A DNA stretch of 40,424 nucleotides, taken from the NCBI GenBank assembly GCA_023391425.1, contig JAEWAX010000088.1:1-40424 (forward strand). The letters are read 5' to 3'. The DNA is from Bacillota bacterium (lineage in GTDB: Bacteria; Bacillota; Clostridia; Acetivibrionales; DSM-1351). Under the pieces are notes generated by a model that ran no database searches, was not told the DNA's origin, and worked only from the letters and a program-made list of their open reading frames with translations. Of the stretch, positions 7,493 through 16,584 are shown one piece after another (the stretch's first letter is position 1; each line of letters begins with the position of its first letter). Made by a program: the position numbers and the translations under genes.

Positions 7493-8041
7493 ATGAATGA
7501 AAAAGTGAAAGATATTGCCGTCAGAATAAAGGGATTGAGGCTATTAGCTGGATATTCAGAACAAGAAGTTGCAAATGCTATCGGACTCAGAATAGATGAA
7601 TATTTAAAATATGAAAATGCTCAAGATGATATTCCTGTCAGTATACTATATGAAATAGCTGACTATTATCAAGTTGATATGACAGAAATTTTAACAGGTA
7701 CGTCACCTAAATTACATGATATTAGTTTTGTAAGAAAAGGTGAAGGCCTAAAGGTTGAAAGGTTTGATCAGTATAGCTTTGAAAGTCTGGCCTACAAATA
7801 CTCTAACAGAAAGATAGAGCCTATGCTGGTTGTTCTTGATCCAAACAACTTCCCAGAACTAGTTTCGCATAAGGGACAGGAGTTTAACTATTGCTTGGAA
7901 GGTAGGATGCAGGTAATAATCGGCAAGGATAAATTTGAGCTTGAACCTGGTGATGCATTATATTTTAATTCAACAATTCCGCATAAGCAGTTGGCTTTAA
8001 ACGGACAAGAAGCAAAATTTATAACAATAATATTACTGTAA
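7493..8041 (+). CDS. XRE-family HTH regulator with C-terminal cupin domain
   Basis: The 182-residue protein has a lambda-repressor-like helix-turn-helix in residues 6-62 (RIKGLRLLAGYSEQEVANAI, then EIADYYQVDMTEIL). A single cupin barrel fills residues 110-180 (HKGQEFNYCLEGRMQVIIGK, FELEPGDALYFNSTIPHK). In this family the cupin senses a small molecule and the HTH binds DNA. The acyl-CoA synthetase 160 nt downstream on the same strand is the likely target, because this pair recurs in clostridia (general recollection, not checked). The start is the ATG at 7493 behind GAAAGGA (spacing 12); the in-frame TTG at 7481 touches that site directly. The 269 nt upstream contain a TATAAT at 7283-7288 without a convincing -35. 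Confidence 0.87.
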   Translation: MNEKVKDIAVRIKGLRLLAGYSEQEVANAIGLRIDEYLKYENAQDDIPVSILYEIADYYQVDMTEILTGTSPKLHDISFVRKGEGLKVERFDQYSFESLAYKYSNRKIEPMLVVLDPNNFPELVSHKGQEFNYCLEGRMQVIIGKDKFELEPGDALYFNSTIPHKQLALNGQEAKFITIILL

Positions 8042-8056
8042 AAAAGCGCCTAAATA

Positions 8057-8110
8057 AATACAAAACAACCAAATAATACAAAACAACCAAATAATACAAA
8101 ACAACTAAAA
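8057..8110 (+). repeat. Three tandem 18-bp repeats inside a 90-nt G-free leader
   Basis: The unit AATACAAAACAACCAAAT occurs at 8057-8074 and 8075-8092 exactly, and at 8093-8110 with two changes near its end. The surrounding stretch 8049-8138 contains no G at all on the plus strand, which is striking even for AT-rich DNA. The RNA would be single-stranded and A/C-rich. It lies between the HTH-cupin gene and the acyl-CoA synthetase, ending 59 nt before the latter's start. Confidence 0.9.
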
Positions 8111-8197
8111 TACTACTAAATAAACAACAACAAATAACGGCCAAAAACGGTAGAAATCGTTTGCTTATTGCTGGAAAATGTATTGGAGGATGTACAA

Positions 8198-9880
8198 ATG
8201 AGTTTAGATATAAGATATTTAGATAAAACAGAATTTGATTCATATGAAGATTTTAGTAAGAATTTTAAACTAAATGTACCTGAAAATTTTAATTTTGCTT
8301 ATGACATAATAGATGAGTATGCAAAAAATGAGCCTGAAAGACTTGCTCTTGTTTGGTGTGATGACCATGGAAATGAAAGAAAATTTACCTTTAGTGAGTT
8401 AAAGTATTGGTCAGATAAGACAGCAAATTACCTTACCTCGAAAGGCGTAAGTAAAGGCGATAAAATAATATTTATACTGAGAAGAAGGTTTGAATTTTAC
8501 TTTTTTGCTTTTGCTGCTTGTAAGATTGGGGCAACATTTATTCCTTGCACAAACCAGTTGATGAAAAAGGATATTGTGTACAGAAATAATGCTGCAGAGG
8601 TAAAAGCCATTGTGGCCTACAATGCTGATGGAATCATTGAACATGTAGATAGCTCAAGGCATGATTCGCCAACAGTTGATACTTATATTATGGTTGGGGG
8701 AAGTAAAGAGAATTGGTTTGATTATGATAGTGAAATAGAGGACACTTCTGATAAATGGACTAGACCAGAAAGCGATAAGAATACAAAAAATGATGATTTA
8801 ATGATGATTTATTTTACATCAGGAACTACTAGTATGCCGAAAATGGCAATGCATGATTTTACTTATCCTTTGGGACATATTGTTACTGCTAAGTACTGGC
8901 ACAGAGTTGTAGACAATGGCTTGCATATCGCAGTTGCTGATTCTGGATGGGCTAAGTTTGGATGGGGTAAGCTGTTTGGACAGTGGATATGTGGTGCCGT
9001 TCAGTTCCTTTATGATATGGATAGATTTGATCCATGCAAATTACTTGAGAAAATTGAGAAATATCAGATAAAGACATTCTGTGCTCCACCTACGATTTAT
9101 AGATTTTTGCTGCAACATGATATTACGAAATATGATTTATCTTCGTTGGTACATTGTTGTACTGCTGGAGAACCATTAAATCCAGAAATATTTAACAGAT
9201 TTAAAAAGCTAACTGGACTTGAAATTCTAAATGGTTTTGGGCAGACTGAAACTACTGTTATTGTTGCAAATTTTGAGTGGTTGCAGGTAGACCCTGGATC
9301 AATGGGTATGCCAAATCCAGCCTATAACATTGATGTTGTAGATGAAAATAACAAATCCTGCCCAGTAGGTGAGGAAGGCGAGCTTGTAATAAGAGGTGCA
9401 GACACGGCAAAGCCAGCGGGATTGTTCTGTGGTTATTATAAAGACCCTGAGTCGACTTCAAAAGTTTGGTATGACGATATGTACCACACTGGCGATGTTG
9501 TTTATAGGGATGAGCATGGTTTCCTTTGGTTCGTTGGAAGAAACGATGATGTTATTAAAGCATCTGGATATAGAATAAGTCCTTTTGAGGTAGAAAGTGC
9601 ATTGATAGAGCATCCATCTGTTGTAGAATGTGCTGTAACTGGTGCACCGGATAGTGTAAGAGGAACTGTTGTAAAGGCAACTGTAGTTCTTGCAAAGGGA
9701 TATGAGCCAACAGAGGAACTTAAAAAAGAAATTCAGAATTATGTTAAGAAAGTAACTGCACCATATAAATATCCTAGAATTATTGAATTTGTTGATGAAT
9801 TGCCAAAGACAATTAGTGGAAAGATAAAGAGAGCGCAGCTTCGTCATGAAGATAATAAGAAATTTGATGATTCAATTTAA
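8198..9880 (+). CDS. AMP-forming acyl-CoA synthetase (acetyl-/medium-chain acyl-CoA ligase family)
   Basis: The 560-residue protein belongs to the ANL adenylating superfamily. It carries the P-loop-like motif YFTSGTTSMPKMA (about residue 213), the A5-type NGFGQTET, the A7-type YHTGD, the A8 hinge GRNDDVIKASGYRISPFEVE and, near the C-terminus, PKTISGKIKR. The lysine of the last motif is the catalytic adenylation residue. It would activate a carboxylic acid to acyl-AMP and then acyl-CoA. Overall similarity is to acetyl-CoA synthetase-like/medium-chain enzymes; the true substrate is not visible. GGAGG (8185-8189) fixes the ATG at 8198; the TTG at 8168 precedes it. Control by the upstream HTH-cupin protein is inferred. 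mutS2 follows after 20 nt. Confidence 0.9.
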   Translation: MSLDIRYLDKTEFDSYEDFSKNFKLNVPENFNFAYDIIDEYAKNEPERLALVWCDDHGNERKFTFSELKYWSDKTANYLTSKGVSKGDKIIFILRRRFEFYFFAFAACKIGATFIPCTNQLMKKDIVYRNNAAEVKAIVAYNADGIIEHVDSSRHDSPTVDTYIMVGGSKENWFDYDSEIEDTSDKWTRPESDKNTKNDDLMMIYFTSGTTSMPKMAMHDFTYPLGHIVTAKYWHRVVDNGLHIAVADSGWAKFGWGKLFGQWICGAVQFLYDMDRFDPCKLLEKIEKYQIKTFCAPPTIYRFLLQHDITKYDLSSLVHCCTAGEPLNPEIFNRFKKLTGLEILNGFGQTETTVIVANFEWLQVDPGSMGMPNPAYNIDVVDENNKSCPVGEEGELVIRGADTAKPAGLFCGYYKDPESTSKVWYDDMYHTGDVVYRDEHGFLWFVGRNDDVIKASGYRISPFEVESALIEHPSVVECAVTGAPDSVRGTVVKATVVLAKGYEPTEELKKEIQNYVKKVTAPYKYPRIIEFVDELPKTISGKIKRAQLRHEDNKKFDDSI

Positions 9881-9900
9881 ACGGAAGGAATCACCTTTAG

Positions 9901-12279
9901 ATGAACGAAAGAACTCTAAGAGTACTTGAATATGAAAAAATTATAGATAAATTGAAAAGCTTAACTGCATCAGAATTGGGGAGAGAGCTAGTAGAAGAGC
10001 TCGCTCCTCAAACTGATTTAAAAACAGTCGAAAAACTGCTGGCTGAAACAAACGATGGGGTAAGCTGTATAATGAGGCGTGGTTCACCACCACTAGGTGG
10101 AATGAACGATATCAGAACTAGTCTGAAAAGATTGGATATTGGAGGCATTCTCAATTCTGGCGAACTATTGCGACTAGCGGGTGTATTACGTGCCGCTAGA
10201 AAACTGAAGTCCTATGCAAATGACAGAGTAAACGAGGATACCGCAAATTGTGTTAATGAATTGATTTCTTGCCTTGAATCAAACGCAAGACTGGAGCAAA
10301 AAATCGATATATGTATCATAAGTGAAGAAGAAATAGCTGATAATGCAAGTTCTACTCTTAATAATATCAGGCGCCAAATTAAAGATCATCAAGCATCAAT
10401 AAAGGATAAGCTAAATGATTTAATTCGCTCAACAAAGTATCAAAAATATATACAAGATGCTCTTGTAACTATTAGAGGGGACAGATATGTAATACCAGTA
10501 AAGCAGGAGCACAGAAATGATGTCCCTGGTTTGGTACATGACTCTTCCTCTAGTGGATCAACACTATATATTGAGCCAATGGCTGTAGTTGAGGCAAATA
10601 ACAGTATTAAGCAGCTGAAAATAAGGGAGCAGGCTGAAATTGAAAGAATATTGGCTGAGCTCTCTCAGGAAGCTTCTCTAATTTTGCCTCAATTAAATGC
10701 TAACATGAGTATCATGGCTAAGCTTGACTTTATTTTTGCAAAGGCGAGATTGGCAGTTGACTACAATTGTGTATGCCCTAAAGTAAATCAGTCTGGAAAA
10801 ATTATTATAAAAAAGGGTAGACACCCTTTATTAGACGCAAAAAAAGTTGTACCAATTGATTTCTGGATTGGTGATAAATTTAATTCATTGATTGTGACTG
10901 GCCCTAACACTGGTGGTAAAACAGTATCTTTAAAAACAGTTGGTCTCTTTACGTTAATGACACAAAGTGGTTTGCATGTTCCTGCTAATGAAGGAACAGA
11001 GATGAGCGTATTTGAAAGAATATATGCAGATATTGGTGATGAACAGAGCATAGAGCAGAGCTTAAGTACTTTCTCATCACACATGAAGAATATAGTTGAG
11101 ATTCTAAAAAATGTAGACAACAAATCCCTCGTTATGTTTGATGAACTAGGAGCCGGAACAGATCCTACTGAAGGCGCTGCACTTGCTATGTCAATACTTG
11201 AATGTCTTCACCAAATGGGTGCTACAACACTTGCAACAACGCATTATAGTGAGTTAAAGGTATATGCTATCTCTACAATTGGTGTTGAAAATGCTTCCTG
11301 CGAATTTGATGTTGAGACCTTAAAGCCAACCTATCGTTTGTTGATTGGAGTTCCTGGAAAGAGTAATGCTTTTGCAATTTCAAAACGGTTGGGATTGTCC
11401 GACGATATTATTGAAAGGTCAAAGGAATTCCTTTCTCAAGAAGATATTCGGTTTGAGGATATACTATTAAGTATTGAGAAAAATCGTAGCGAGGCAGAAA
11501 AAGAAAAGATGAGAGCTGAAAGCTATAGACTAGAGGCTGAGAGGTTAAAGAAGGACTTAGAAGAGCAGAAAAGAAAGCTGTCTGCACAAAAAGAAAGTGA
11601 ACTTAAAAAGGCTCGTGAAGAAGCTAGACAGATTTTATTGGATTCTAAGAGGCAAGCAGAAGAGCTAGTTTCTGAAATGAAGAGACTGGCAAAGGAACAG
11701 GAAGAGTTAGAGGTTAGAAGGCAGACTGAAGAGCTTCGCCAAAGAGTAAACAAGAGTATTAATAATTTGGACGACTCACTTGTGGAGTCAATCATGCCAA
11801 GACAAGGATTGGTTAAACCGCCTAAGAATTTAAAACCTGGTGATACAGTTCTTATTGTAAATCTTAATCAAAAGGGAACTATATTGACAATTCCAGACAA
11901 GAACGGAGAGGCGCAGGTTCAAGCTGGTATAATGAAGATAAATGTTCACGTTTCAAATCTTAAGCTGATAAATGAACAAAAAGAGCAGATTCTTAAGACA
12001 GGCATGGGAAGGATAGGAGTTTCAAAAGCACAAAATATGTCCTCAGAGATTGACCTTCGTGGCATGATGCTTGATGAAGCGATAGAAAATGTTGATAAGT
12101 ATTTAGATGATGCTAGTATTGCTGGACTTGGAGAGGTAACACTTATTCATGGAAAGGGAACTGGAGCACTTCGAGCAGGACTTCACCAATATTTAAAGCG
12201 CAACCCTCATACAAAAAGCTATAGATTGGGTAAACTAGGTGAGGGCGAAGCTGGCGTCACCGTGGTTGAACTTAAATGA
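9901..12279 (+). CDS. mutS2: MutS2 family ATPase/endonuclease with Smr domain
   Basis: The 792-residue length matches MutS2 (about 785 aa). It lacks the MutS mismatch-recognition domain. The ATPase has Walker A GPNTGGKTVSLKT (about residue 335), Walker B-type MFDELGAGTDPTEGAALA and a conserved THY. A long coiled coil follows (about 520-625, rich in Glu/Lys), then a KOW-like segment (PPKNLKPGDTVLIV). The C-terminal Smr nuclease domain (about 716-792) has DLRG and HGKGTGALR. In B. subtilis MutS2 acts on collided ribosomes; in Helicobacter and Thermus it suppresses recombination. The start ATG has GGAAGGA about 10 nt upstream. It probably shares a transcript with the acyl-CoA synthetase, 20 nt away. 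Confidence 0.95.
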   Translation: MNERTLRVLEYEKIIDKLKSLTASELGRELVEELAPQTDLKTVEKLLAETNDGVSCIMRRGSPPLGGMNDIRTSLKRLDIGGILNSGELLRLAGVLRAARKLKSYANDRVNEDTANCVNELISCLESNARLEQKIDICIISEEEIADNASSTLNNIRRQIKDHQASIKDKLNDLIRSTKYQKYIQDALVTIRGDRYVIPVKQEHRNDVPGLVHDSSSSGSTLYIEPMAVVEANNSIKQLKIREQAEIERILAELSQEASLILPQLNANMSIMAKLDFIFAKARLAVDYNCVCPKVNQSGKIIIKKGRHPLLDAKKVVPIDFWIGDKFNSLIVTGPNTGGKTVSLKTVGLFTLMTQSGLHVPANEGTEMSVFERIYADIGDEQSIEQSLSTFSSHMKNIVEILKNVDNKSLVMFDELGAGTDPTEGAALAMSILECLHQMGATTLATTHYSELKVYAISTIGVENASCEFDVETLKPTYRLLIGVPGKSNAFAISKRLGLSDDIIERSKEFLSQEDIRFEDILLSIEKNRSEAEKEKMRAESYRLEAERLKKDLEEQKRKLSAQKESELKKAREEARQILLDSKRQAEELVSEMKRLAKEQEELEVRRQTEELRQRVNKSINNLDDSLVESIMPRQGLVKPPKNLKPGDTVLIVNLNQKGTILTIPDKNGEAQVQAGIMKINVHVSNLKLINEQKEQILKTGMGRIGVSKAQNMSSEIDLRGMMLDEAIENVDKYLDDASIAGLGEVTLIHGKGTGALRAGLHQYLKRNPHTKSYRLGKLGEGEAGVTVVELK

Positions 12280-12344
12280 TTTCTAAACTTTAGATGATAA
12301 GAAATTGTGCTATGAATGTCAATATGCTAATATATGGTTAAAGG

Positions 12345-12373
12345 TTGACATTTTAGCTCTATTAAATTAGAAT
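12345..12373 (+). promoter_or_regulatory. Sigma-A-type promoter of typA
   Basis: A perfect TTGACA (12345-12350), a 17-nt spacer and TAGAAT (12368-12373) form the best housekeeping promoter seen in this window, about 100 nt before typA. TTGACATT also forms the right arm of a weak 8-bp inverted repeat with AATGTCAA (12315-12322). Confidence 0.75.
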
Positions 12374-12472
12374 ATTTAGTGGCTTATTTACTTTTATATT
12401 AGACATTATTACATTTTAGAATGGTTTTTTAATGAAGTTTAAAATTAACGGAAGCTGCGAAGGAGAATTTTT

Positions 12473-14290
12473 GTGGATATTAGACAGGATATAAGAAATA
12501 TAGCTATAATTGCACACGTTGACCATGGAAAAACTACACTTGTTGATGCAATGCTAAGACAAAGTGGTACGTTTAGAACAAATGAGGCAGTTGTAGAAAG
12601 AGTAATGGATTCAAATGACCTCGAAAAGGAAAGAGGAATTACAATCCTTTCGAAAAACACTTCAGTACATTACAATCAAACTAAAATCAATATTGTAGAC
12701 ACACCTGGCCATGCAGATTTTGGGGGTGAGGTTGAGCGTGTCTTAAAAATGGTTGATGGTGTACTTTTGCTAGTCGATGCATTTGAGGGTGCTATGCCTC
12801 AGACAAGATTTGTTTTGAAAAAAGCTCTTCAGCTTAATTTAAAGCCGATAGTTGTTGTAAATAAGATTGATAGACCAGAAGCGAGACCTGATGAAGTCGT
12901 AGATGAAATAATTGAGCTTTTCATTGAGCTTGGAGCAGATGACGAGCAGTTAGAATTCCCAGTTGTATATGCTTCTTCAAGAGAAGGTTTTGCAGTATGT
13001 GATTTATATGGAGAAAGAAAAGACCTAAAGCCATTATTTGATATAATTATCGATAAAGTTCCTGCTCCAAAAGGTGATATGAATGGAACCTTGCAGATGC
13101 TAGTTTCAAATATAGACTCTGATGAATATGTAGGAAGAATAGCAATAGGAAGAATTGATAGAGGTTCAGTAAAGCTTGGACAACAAGCAATTATATGTAA
13201 AAAAGAAGGAAATCAATTTAATGCTAAGATAACAAAACTATATACATTTGAGGGATTAAAGCGTGTTGAAACAAATGAGGCTATGCTTGGTGATATTGTT
13301 GCTGTATCTGGAGTTGGTGATGTAACTATCGGAGATACAATTTGTGACGTTGGTGCACCTGATCCTCTTCCATTTGTTGCTATTGATGAACCAACCTTAT
13401 CTATGACCTTTAGTGTAAATAATAGTCCATTTGCTGGTAAAGAAGGTACTTTTGTAACATCAAGACACTTGAGAGATAGATTATTCAAAGAGTTAGAAAC
13501 AAATCTTAGTTTGAAGGTTGAGGAAACTGATGCTGCTGAATCATTTATAGTTTCAGGACGTGGTGAACTTCATCTTTCAATATTAATTGAGACAATGAGA
13601 AGACAGGGCTATGAATTCCAAGTTTCAAAGCCTAGAGTTATTAACAGAGAAATTGATGGCGTAATAATGGAACCAATTGAGTATCTAATGATTGATGTAC
13701 CTGAGGAATTTATGGGTGTGGTAATGGAGAAAGTTGGGCAGAGAAAGTCTGAAATGGTTAACATGACCTCGGCAAGCCAGGGATATATGAGACTTGAATT
13801 CAAGATACCAGCAAGAGGATTGATTGGGTATAGAGCTGAGTTAATGACTGATACAAAGGGAAATGGAATAATGAATCACGTTTTCCATAGCTATGAGCCA
13901 TACAAGGGAGAAATTCCTACTAGACAAAGAGGTTCACTAGTTGCTTGGGAAGATGGAGATGCGATTACCTATGGACTATACAATGCTCAGGAAAGAGGAA
14001 CTCTCTTTATTACACCTGGTACAAAGGTATATGAAGGTATGATAGTTGGAGAAAATGCAAAATCTGATGACTTAGTTATAAATGTATGTAAGAAGAAACA
14101 CATTACCAATACGAGAGCCTCTGGTAGTGATGATGCACTCAGATTAACTCCTCCAGTTATCTTAAGTCTTGAGCAAGCATTGGATTTTATCGCTGAAGAT
14201 GAACTTGTTGAAATAACACCAAAGAATATCCGTTTGAGAAAAAGTATATTGGATTCTGAAATGAGAGCTAAGAATAGAAGTAAACTATAG
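12473..14290 (+). CDS. typA: Ribosome-associated translational GTPase TypA/BipA
   Basis: The 605-residue protein is a standard-length TypA. The G domain has G1 AHVDHGKTT, the Switch I segment ERGITILSKNTSV, G3 DTPGHADFGGE and G4 NKIDRPEARPDEV. These are followed by an EF-G-like domain II, domain III/V and the TypA-specific C-terminal domain (RGSLVAWEDG, AQERGTLFI, KKKHITNTRAS). TypA binds the 70S ribosome and supports assembly and growth at low temperature or under stress. The GTG start at 12473 has AGGAG (12461-12465) 7 nt upstream. It has its own promoter and is followed by a hairpin, so it is probably monocistronic. Confidence 0.96.
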   Translation: MDIRQDIRNIAIIAHVDHGKTTLVDAMLRQSGTFRTNEAVVERVMDSNDLEKERGITILSKNTSVHYNQTKINIVDTPGHADFGGEVERVLKMVDGVLLLVDAFEGAMPQTRFVLKKALQLNLKPIVVVNKIDRPEARPDEVVDEIIELFIELGADDEQLEFPVVYASSREGFAVCDLYGERKDLKPLFDIIIDKVPAPKGDMNGTLQMLVSNIDSDEYVGRIAIGRIDRGSVKLGQQAIICKKEGNQFNAKITKLYTFEGLKRVETNEAMLGDIVAVSGVGDVTIGDTICDVGAPDPLPFVAIDEPTLSMTFSVNNSPFAGKEGTFVTSRHLRDRLFKELETNLSLKVEETDAAESFIVSGRGELHLSILIETMRRQGYEFQVSKPRVINREIDGVIMEPIEYLMIDVPEEFMGVVMEKVGQRKSEMVNMTSASQGYMRLEFKIPARGLIGYRAELMTDTKGNGIMNHVFHSYEPYKGEIPTRQRGSLVAWEDGDAITYGLYNAQERGTLFITPGTKVYEGMIVGENAKSDDLVINVCKKKHITNTRASGSDDALRLTPPVILSLEQALDFIAEDELVEITPKNIRLRKSILDSEMRAKNRSKL

Positions 14291-14303
14291 AATGATTATA
14301 AAT

Positions 14304-14353
14304 AGATGTCTAAGATTTAGAAAAGTATTTACTTATATTAATCTTAGACATCT
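14304..14353. terminator. Hairpin downstream of typA
   Basis: AGATGTCTAAGATT (14304-14317) and its exact reverse complement (14340-14353) form a 14-bp perfect stem around a 22-nt AT-rich loop, starting 14 nt after the typA stop. There is no T tract, so it may stabilise the 3' end of the message instead of terminating. Confidence 0.5.
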
Positions 14354-14370
14354 GAGAAATATGGACAGAT

Positions 14371-14399
14371 TTGTAAAACAATATTATAGTATTTATTAT
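14371..14399 (+). promoter_or_regulatory. Candidate sigma-A promoter of the mltG cluster
   Basis: TTGTAA (14371-14376), a 17-nt spacer and TATTAT (14394-14399) lie 27 nt before the mltG start. The boxes are moderate matches. Confidence 0.4.
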
Positions 14400-14425
14400 A
14401 AATATACTATAAAGATTGGAGTCAA

Positions 14426-15721
14426 ATGCCAATGAATAGAAAATTGAAAGTTGCATTAGTAGGGATTTTATTAATTATTATTGGTGTATTCCTATCCTTA
14501 CCAAAAATAATGAGTTATTTTGGTACCATATTAAGTGGATATGATGCTACCTATGGAGCATTAAATGCCTTCTTAACAGTGCTTGGACTGATATTAGTTT
14601 TTTTTGGTATATTTATAATATCTGCTGGCTTGAAAAAACTTACTTTTGTATTATCTGCAATAATTGTATTTTTGTTGATTTTTTCTGTAGCAGCAATTTA
14701 TTCTTATAGAGCTACAATTGCAACTGGTGATGATGTAGCTGTAACTGACGTAAAAATTGACCCTACTTCTACTAATGCAGTATTGGTTGAAATACCTATG
14801 GGATCAGATACAAAACAGATAGCTGATATACTTAGTGGTGAGGGGATTATTAATAAGCCCCAAGTTTTTAAGTTTGTTTCAAAACTCAATGGGTTTGATG
14901 GTAAGTATCAAGCAGGTACTCATGTTTTAAAAAAAGGCTTAGAAATGAACTCAATAATGAAAATACTTATTTCAAAACCTGAAAGTATTAAAATAACTAT
15001 CCCTGAGGGTTTGACCTATAAGCAAATTGTCAATACATTTATTAAAAAGGGCCTTGCGACTGAGGATAAATTTAATACTGCGATGAAATACGAGAAATAT
15101 GATTATGATTTTGTTAAGCAAATCGGTAGTACTAATAATCGCGAATTTATTTTAGAGGGATATTTATTCCCAGATACATATGAGTTTGCTATGAGTGCTG
15201 GTGATAAAACTGATGAGAAAACAATCATAAATATAATGCTTGATAACTTTAATAATAAAATTACCAAAGAACATTACAAACGAGCCAAAGAGTTAGGAAT
15301 GTCGATGGATCAGATTATTACACTTGCATCAATTATAGAAAGAGAAGCAAGTACAAGCGCAGACAGAAGATTAGTATCGGCTGTATTCCATAAACGTTTG
15401 AAGGATAATAATGCAAGTTTGAGAAAGTTGGAGTCTTGTGCAACGTTACAATATATTTTCCTTAACCAAGAGGGAAAGGTACATCAAAAGATAACTTATG
15501 ATGATAGAAATGTAGATAATGCATATAATACATATATTCACCCTGGGCTTCCACCTGGGCCAATATGTTCACCTGGTATGGATTCCATAAATGCAGCTTT
15601 GTACCCTGATGAAGATACAGATTATATGTTCTTTTTATCAACTGGAGATGGAACTACTAAGTATTCAAAGACCTACGAAGAGCATTTAAAGGCTATGAAA
15701 CAATATGGTTTGGCTAAATAA
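14426..15721 (+). CDS. mltG: Endolytic transglycosylase MltG (YceG-like)
   Basis: The 431-residue protein cleaves nascent peptidoglycan strands at the membrane. The YceG domain spans about residues 130-425. It has a LysM-like part (VEIPMGSDTKQIADILSGEG), LEGYLFPDTYEF and ASIIEREAST, whose Glu (about residue 305) matches the catalytic Glu of E. coli MltG. The IHPGLPPGPICSPG motif is also present. The usual MltG has one membrane anchor. This one has three hydrophobic segments in the first 95 residues, ending with LSAIIVFLLIFSVAAIYSY. GGAG (14418-14421) is 4 nt before ATG 14426 and 10 nt before a second ATG at 14432. It is the first gene of the mltG-trmR-U32 cluster, as in Bacillus (yrrL-yrrM-yrrN/O). 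Confidence 0.94.
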   Translation: MPMNRKLKVALVGILLIIIGVFLSLPKIMSYFGTILSGYDATYGALNAFLTVLGLILVFFGIFIISAGLKKLTFVLSAIIVFLLIFSVAAIYSYRATIATGDDVAVTDVKIDPTSTNAVLVEIPMGSDTKQIADILSGEGIINKPQVFKFVSKLNGFDGKYQAGTHVLKKGLEMNSIMKILISKPESIKITIPEGLTYKQIVNTFIKKGLATEDKFNTAMKYEKYDYDFVKQIGSTNNREFILEGYLFPDTYEFAMSAGDKTDEKTIINIMLDNFNNKITKEHYKRAKELGMSMDQIITLASIIEREASTSADRRLVSAVFHKRLKDNNASLRKLESCATLQYIFLNQEGKVHQKITYDDRNVDNAYNTYIHPGLPPGPICSPGMDSINAALYPDEDTDYMFFLSTGDGTTKYSKTYEEHLKAMKQYGLAK

Positions 15722-15766
15722 CCAACTTTATGGACTTATATGAGAATGAAATATTTTTAAAAAATG

Positions 15767-15791
15767 GGGTGGCTATGTGCCACCCTAATTT
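15767..15791 (+). terminator. Short GC hairpin after mltG, possible partial terminator
   Basis: GGGTGGC (15767-15773) and GCCACCC (15779-15785) form a perfect 7-bp stem with a 5-nt loop, followed by TAATTT. The weak T run suggests partial termination, which would lower expression of trmR relative to mltG. A second small perfect stem, AGTCAGC/GCTGACT (15860-15877), lies closer to trmR. Confidence 0.5.
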
Positions 15792-15927
15792 CATAATGAA
15801 GTTCATAAACAGGATAAAACCAAATTAAAATGAAGGATTAAAAGTGAAGAATTTTGGTAAGTCAGCTAGTGCTGACTGAATTTGAAATATTAAAGGTCAA
15901 AAACTTAGTGAAGAATAAGAGTGAATA

Positions 15928-16584
15928 ATGATGATTAATTACGATTATATAACTAAATATATTAGAGCTACAATAAAACCTAATACTGGGCTGCTTGCAG
16001 AACTTGAGCAGTACGCTTCTCAAAATCGTGTACCAATAATACAGCCTGAGGTCGCAGCTTTGATGAAAGTAATAGGAAGTATTAAGCAGCCAACAAGAAT
16101 ACTTGAAGTGGGTACTGCTATTGGGTATTCATCCATTTTATTTTCTGGATTTTTAAAGAAAGATGGTATTATAGATACAATAGAAAGAAATGAAGAAATG
16201 ATTGAACTTGCAAGAAAGAATATTAAATTATTAGGGCTTCAAAAAACAATTAATGTTATAGCAGGGGATGCAATTGATGTACTAGCTTGTTTAGACAAGA
16301 GTTATGATATGATTTTTCTCGATGCTGCAAAAGGACAATATACTGAATTCCTAGATCAGAGCAAGAGAATGCTCCTTTCTGGAGGAATATTGGTATCTGA
16401 TAATGTTTTGTACAAAGGTATGATTGCAAGTGACGAACTTGTGGTAAAAAGGAAGAAGACAATTGTTGCAAACATGAGATGTTTCCTTAAAACTCTTTGT
16501 GAGGATGAAAGCTTTGAAACAAGCATAATTCCTATTGGAGATGGAGTAGCCTTGAGCTATAAACGAGTTCTTGGTTCAGAGTGA
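15928..16584 (+). CDS. trmR: tRNA 5-hydroxyuridine methyltransferase (class I SAM O-methyltransferase)
   Basis: The 218-residue protein is a class I SAM-dependent O-methyltransferase. The SAM loop is RILEVGTAIGYSSILFSG; an acidic residue after motif II is in IDTIERNEEM; the motif DMIFLDAAKGQY carries the metal/substrate Asp; VSDNVLYKG completes the family pattern. B. subtilis TrmR (YrrM) converts ho5U to mo5U at the wobble position of tRNA. Its place between mltG and a U32 peptidase here reproduces the yrrL-yrrM-yrrN/O order, which supports the specific call over a generic catechol-type enzyme. The start ATG has only a weak site (AAGAGTGA). The 3' end, including the stop, is part of a hairpin and of a dispersed repeat. 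Confidence 0.85.
   Translation: MMINYDYITKYIRATIKPNTGLLAELEQYASQNRVPIIQPEVAALMKVIGSIKQPTRILEVGTAIGYSSILFSGFLKKDGIIDTIERNEEMIELARKNIKLLGLQKTINVIAGDAIDVLACLDKSYDMIFLDAAKGQYTEFLDQSKRMLLSGGILVSDNVLYKGMIASDELVVKRKKTIVANMRCFLKTLCEDESFETSIIPIGDGVALSYKRVLGSE

Noticed and set aside
8057..8110. Tandem direct repeats as a possible CRISPR array
   Set aside because: Three 18-bp units follow each other without spacers, have no dyad symmetry and no cas genes are nearby.
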